The notes beneath the pieces were generated by a model. It worked only from the letters and a program-made list of their open reading frames with translations, was not told the origin of the DNA and did no database searches. From an uncultured Flammeovirgaceae bacterium (GTDB lineage Bacteria; Bacteroidota; Bacteroidia; Cytophagales; Cyclobacteriaceae), in contig CAKZPJ010000603.1 of NCBI GenBank assembly GCA_937138955.1, forward strand, positions 1-6,688: a stretch of 6,688 nt of DNA. The letters run 5' to 3'. Each line of letters opens with the position of its first letter. The stretch's first letter is position 1. A program made the position numbers and the translations under genes. This document shows positions 4,484 through 6,688 of this stretch, piece by piece.

Positions 4484-6688
4484 CTATTCACTCCGCAGTG
4501 AGTCTACCGGATTAGCCAGTGCTGCCCGAGTCGTTTGAAAACTGACCGTCACTAGGGCTACTAGTAGTGATAGTATCCCTGCAAAAATAAATACCCACCA
4601 GCCAATACTGATGCGAAAAGCGAAGCCCTCCAGCCATTCTTGCAGTAGATAGTAGGTAATCGGAACTGAGATGAGAAAGGCGATCAGAATGAGGCTCACA
4701 AAATTCTTAGAGAGCACCGCTAAAATCTGAATTAGAGAAGCTCCTAGTACTTTTCGGATACCAATTTCTTTGATACGTTGTTCCGTAGCGATGGAAGCTA
4801 AACCAAACAGACCTAAACAGGCAATGATAATGGCTAGTCCGGCAATAATAGAGACTACTTTGCTCATTTGCTCGTCGGTTTGGTACAACTCCTCGAAGTG
4901 TTCATCTAGGAATGAATACTCGAAAGGGCGGTTAGTAATTAAGGTTTCCCAAGTGCTTCGTACTGCCTGGATAGTGCTCTCAATATTATCCGGGCTTACT
5001 TTTACCGAAAGCTCACTAAAACTCCACTCTGGATGCACATGGATGGCCAGTGTATTTACTGAATGGTGCAGCGAGTTATAGTTAAAGTCTTGCGTAACGC
5101 CTACGATAGTACCCAGTGTATCATTATCGTACCAGCCAAAGCCAAACTGTGCTCCAACCGGGTCTTCCAACCCGAGTTCTTTCGCCAGAGATTCGTTAAT
5201 GATGAAGCTAAAGCCAGCGTCAGTGGCGTAATCTCGGGAAAACGCTCGTCCTTCTTTCAGTTGAATATCGTACACATCTAGGTATTCATAATCGACATTA
5301 ACCTGAGAAATAGTCAGTTCATGGATTGAAGTATCGGTTTTCACTTTGCCTCCGGTTTGATGAAAGTTGTTGCCAATCCGTTGACCGGAAGCGGTCACAC
5401 CTATTACCCCTGGTTGAACTAACAATTCGTTGCGGAGCGTTTCGTACTGCTCATTGGCCTCGCTATTCATCGGAATCAGCATCATTTGTTCCTTATTAAA
5501 GCCAATGTCCTTGCTCTTCATAAAATTGAGCTGCTGTGTAGCCAGTACCGTGCCTACTATTAAGGCAATGGCGGTAGCAAATTGTACGACTACCAGCCCA
5601 CTTCTGAGTAGCGATCTCCGGTTCAGGCTTTCTAGCTTACCCTTCAGCACTTTAGCTGGTTGAAAAGAAGAGAGGAAAAAAGCCGGATACGAGCCGGACA
5701 GTATTCCTACCAGGCAGGCTACAATCAGTATTCCCGCAATCACCTCAATGTGATCAAAGACCGCCAGCAGCGACAGCGAGCGATTAGAAATAGCGTTTAT
5801 ATAAGGGATGAAAGCAGCCGCGATGAGCAGCGACAATATCAGAGCAATCAGGGTAAGAAGAATTGACTCACCCAAAAACTGTCCAACCAACTGCTGCTTT
5901 AGCGCTCCAATTGATTTACGAATACCCACTTCTTTAGAGCGAGTGGTGGAACGCGCTACCGAAAGATTCATAAAGTTGATGCTGGCGATAATCAGGACAA
6001 AGAAGGCCAGAATAAAAAATGTTTTAATGTACGGACCATCAAACTTACGGTAATTCTGATAGTCGTGCTCAATATCCATTGACCCAAGATGAACATCGGA
6101 AAGTTGCTGAAGAAAGAGCGTGTAGTAGGTGGTCGCCTCTTCGCTCATATGCGATTCTAGAAACTTAGGAAACTTGCTTTCCAACTGCTCAATATCAGTG
6201 TGCGGTGCCAGTACCAAATACGTAACCATAAAGTTGCTGCCCCACTGATCGTTAAACTCCGGGCGTTCTTGCGTAACGGTATTAATAGAAATCAGCGCTT
6301 CGTACTGTAGGTGAGAGTTCTCTGGTACATCAGCGAGAACCCCGGTAACTTCATAGTTGTCGTCGTTGATGATTAATTGCTCGCCTAAAACTGCTGCATC
6401 ATCAAACAGCTTTTGTGCGGTAGTTTCAGTAATTACAACACTGTTAGGTTTATCCAGTACTGTACTTACATCGCCTTGTAGTAGCTCAAAGTCAAACATC
6501 TCTAAAAAGGTAGAATCTACTACGGCGGTGCGATCAATAACTAGTTGCAGGTCTTCTTTCTGGTACAGAAGATTGTCCCATACCCAAAAGCGGGTGAAGT
6601 TAGTAATTTCGGGCATCTCCTCGAGCAAATTTGGCCCCATACCGGGCATAGACAGGGCTACGTTTTGCGGACTCATTCCAGGGAACGA
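4484..6688 (-). CDS. ABC transporter permease, MacB/FtsX type (N-terminus outside window)
   Basis: This is the membrane subunit of a type VII (MacB/FtsX-like) ABC system, in the Bacteroidota form with two FtsX modules in one chain. The frame stays open to the window edge. The first internal ATG (6676) is not the start, because family members begin with a TM helix and about 70-80 more residues, so I give the gene as partial. Residues are counted from that internal Met. The order is first MacB-like periplasmic domain (about 1-215), TM helices at about 217-238, 268-292 and 311-335, then a TM at 359-380, a second periplasmic domain (about 385-605), and TMs at 606-628, 656-678 and 690-713. The two cytoplasmic coupling motifs after the first TM of each triplet are KEVGIRKSIGA (248-258) and KEIGIRKVLGA (636-646), as in MacB/FtsX. 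No ATPase gene is in view. Such proteins couple ATP hydrolysis to mechanical work on periplasmic partners rather than moving substrate through the membrane. The substrate is unknown. Confidence 0.93.
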   Translation of the reverse strand, partial: SFPGMSPQNVALSMPGMGPNLLEEMPEITNFTRFWVWDNLLYQKEDLQLVIDRTAVVDSTFLEMFDFELLQGDVSTVLDKPNSVVITETTAQKLFDDAAVLGEQLIINDDNYEVTGVLADVPENSHLQYEALISINTVTQERPEFNDQWGSNFMVTYLVLAPHTDIEQLESKFPKFLESHMSEEATTYYTLFLQQLSDVHLGSMDIEHDYQNYRKFDGPYIKTFFILAFFVLIIASINFMNLSVARSTTRSKEVGIRKSIGALKQQLVGQFLGESILLTLIALILSLLIAAAFIPYINAISNRSLSLLAVFDHIEVIAGILIVACLVGILSGSYPAFFLSSFQPAKVLKGKLESLNRRSLLRSGLVVVQFATAIALIVGTVLATQQLNFMKSKDIGFNKEQMMLIPMNSEANEQYETLRNELLVQPGVIGVTASGQRIGNNFHQTGGKVKTDTSIHELTISQVNVDYEYLDVYDIQLKEGRAFSRDYATDAGFSFIINESLAKELGLEDPVGAQFGFGWYDNDTLGTIVGVTQDFNYNSLHHSVNTLAIHVHPEWSFSELSVKVSPDNIESTIQAVRSTWETLITNRPFEYSFLDEHFEELYQTDEQMSKVVSIIAGLAIIIACLGLFGLASIATEQRIKEIGIRKVLGASLIQILAVLSKNFVSLILIAFLISVPITYYLLQEWLEGFAFRISIGWWVFIFAGILSLLVALVTVSFQTTRAALANPVDSLRSE

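Noticed and set aside
4770..6053. Several + strand frames of 68-103 codons opposite the permease gene
   Set aside because: All are antisense to a continuous permease frame with conserved TM helices and coupling motifs. Their translations are Ser/Arg/Cys-rich, as expected of shadow frames.
6674..6676. ATG as the true start of the permease
   Set aside because: The frame continues upstream (S-F-P-G) to the window edge, and the first TM helix expected of the family is missing. The gene is cut by the window and not truncated by mutation.
1..6688. CRISPR arrays, insertion sequences, tRNA or rRNA genes, toxin-antitoxin or defence modules
   Set aside because: I saw no regularly spaced repeats, transposase-like frames, tRNA cloverleaf arms or known defence domains. 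All long frames are accounted for by housekeeping or transport genes.

Overview
The window looks like a piece of ordinary chromosome from a member of the Bacteroidota, probably a Cytophagales-like marine or soil lineage. The reasons are moderate AT-richness, gene starts mostly without Shine-Dalgarno sequences, promoter elements of the Bacteroidetes type (TTTG / TAnnTTTG), and proteins typical of that phylum: a PaaE-like reductase, a GreA-HIT pair, and a MacB/FtsX-like permease fused from two halves. The lineage is inferred from these features and not from any search.

Layout, left to right. Bases 1-36 may be the last codons of an upstream + strand gene, followed by a weak terminator hairpin (36-62). 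A small two-helix membrane protein follows (84-269, +). It converges on a 395-residue NAD(P)H-dependent flavin/2Fe-2S reductase on the - strand (359-1546). A 209-bp divergent intergenic region separates this from purB, adenylosuccinate lyase (1756-3111, +). That region holds two TAATTTTGG boxes as a perfect inverted repeat, pointing toward the two genes. A 270-bp intergenic region with a full consensus promoter and two hairpin/T-tract elements leads to greA (3382-3861, +) and a HIT-family protein (3912-4307, +). These two are probably one operon, closed by a clear terminator (4333-4367). Converging on it from the right is a large ABC transporter permease (4484-6688, -), whose N-terminus lies outside the window.

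The genes do not form one pathway. purB (purine synthesis), greA (rescue of backtracked RNA polymerase) and the HIT hydrolase are housekeeping. The reductase is an electron-supply module with no visible partner oxygenase here. The permease belongs to a family that is abundant in Bacteroidota genomes and often of unknown substrate.

I do not see a new multi-gene system, mobile element, CRISPR array or RNA gene. The most interesting signal is in the greA leader. A consensus promoter fires directly into a strong terminator-like hairpin, and a second hairpin/T-tract lies before the greA start. This is an arrangement expected of an attenuator and recalls the GraL short RNAs of the E. coli greA leader.
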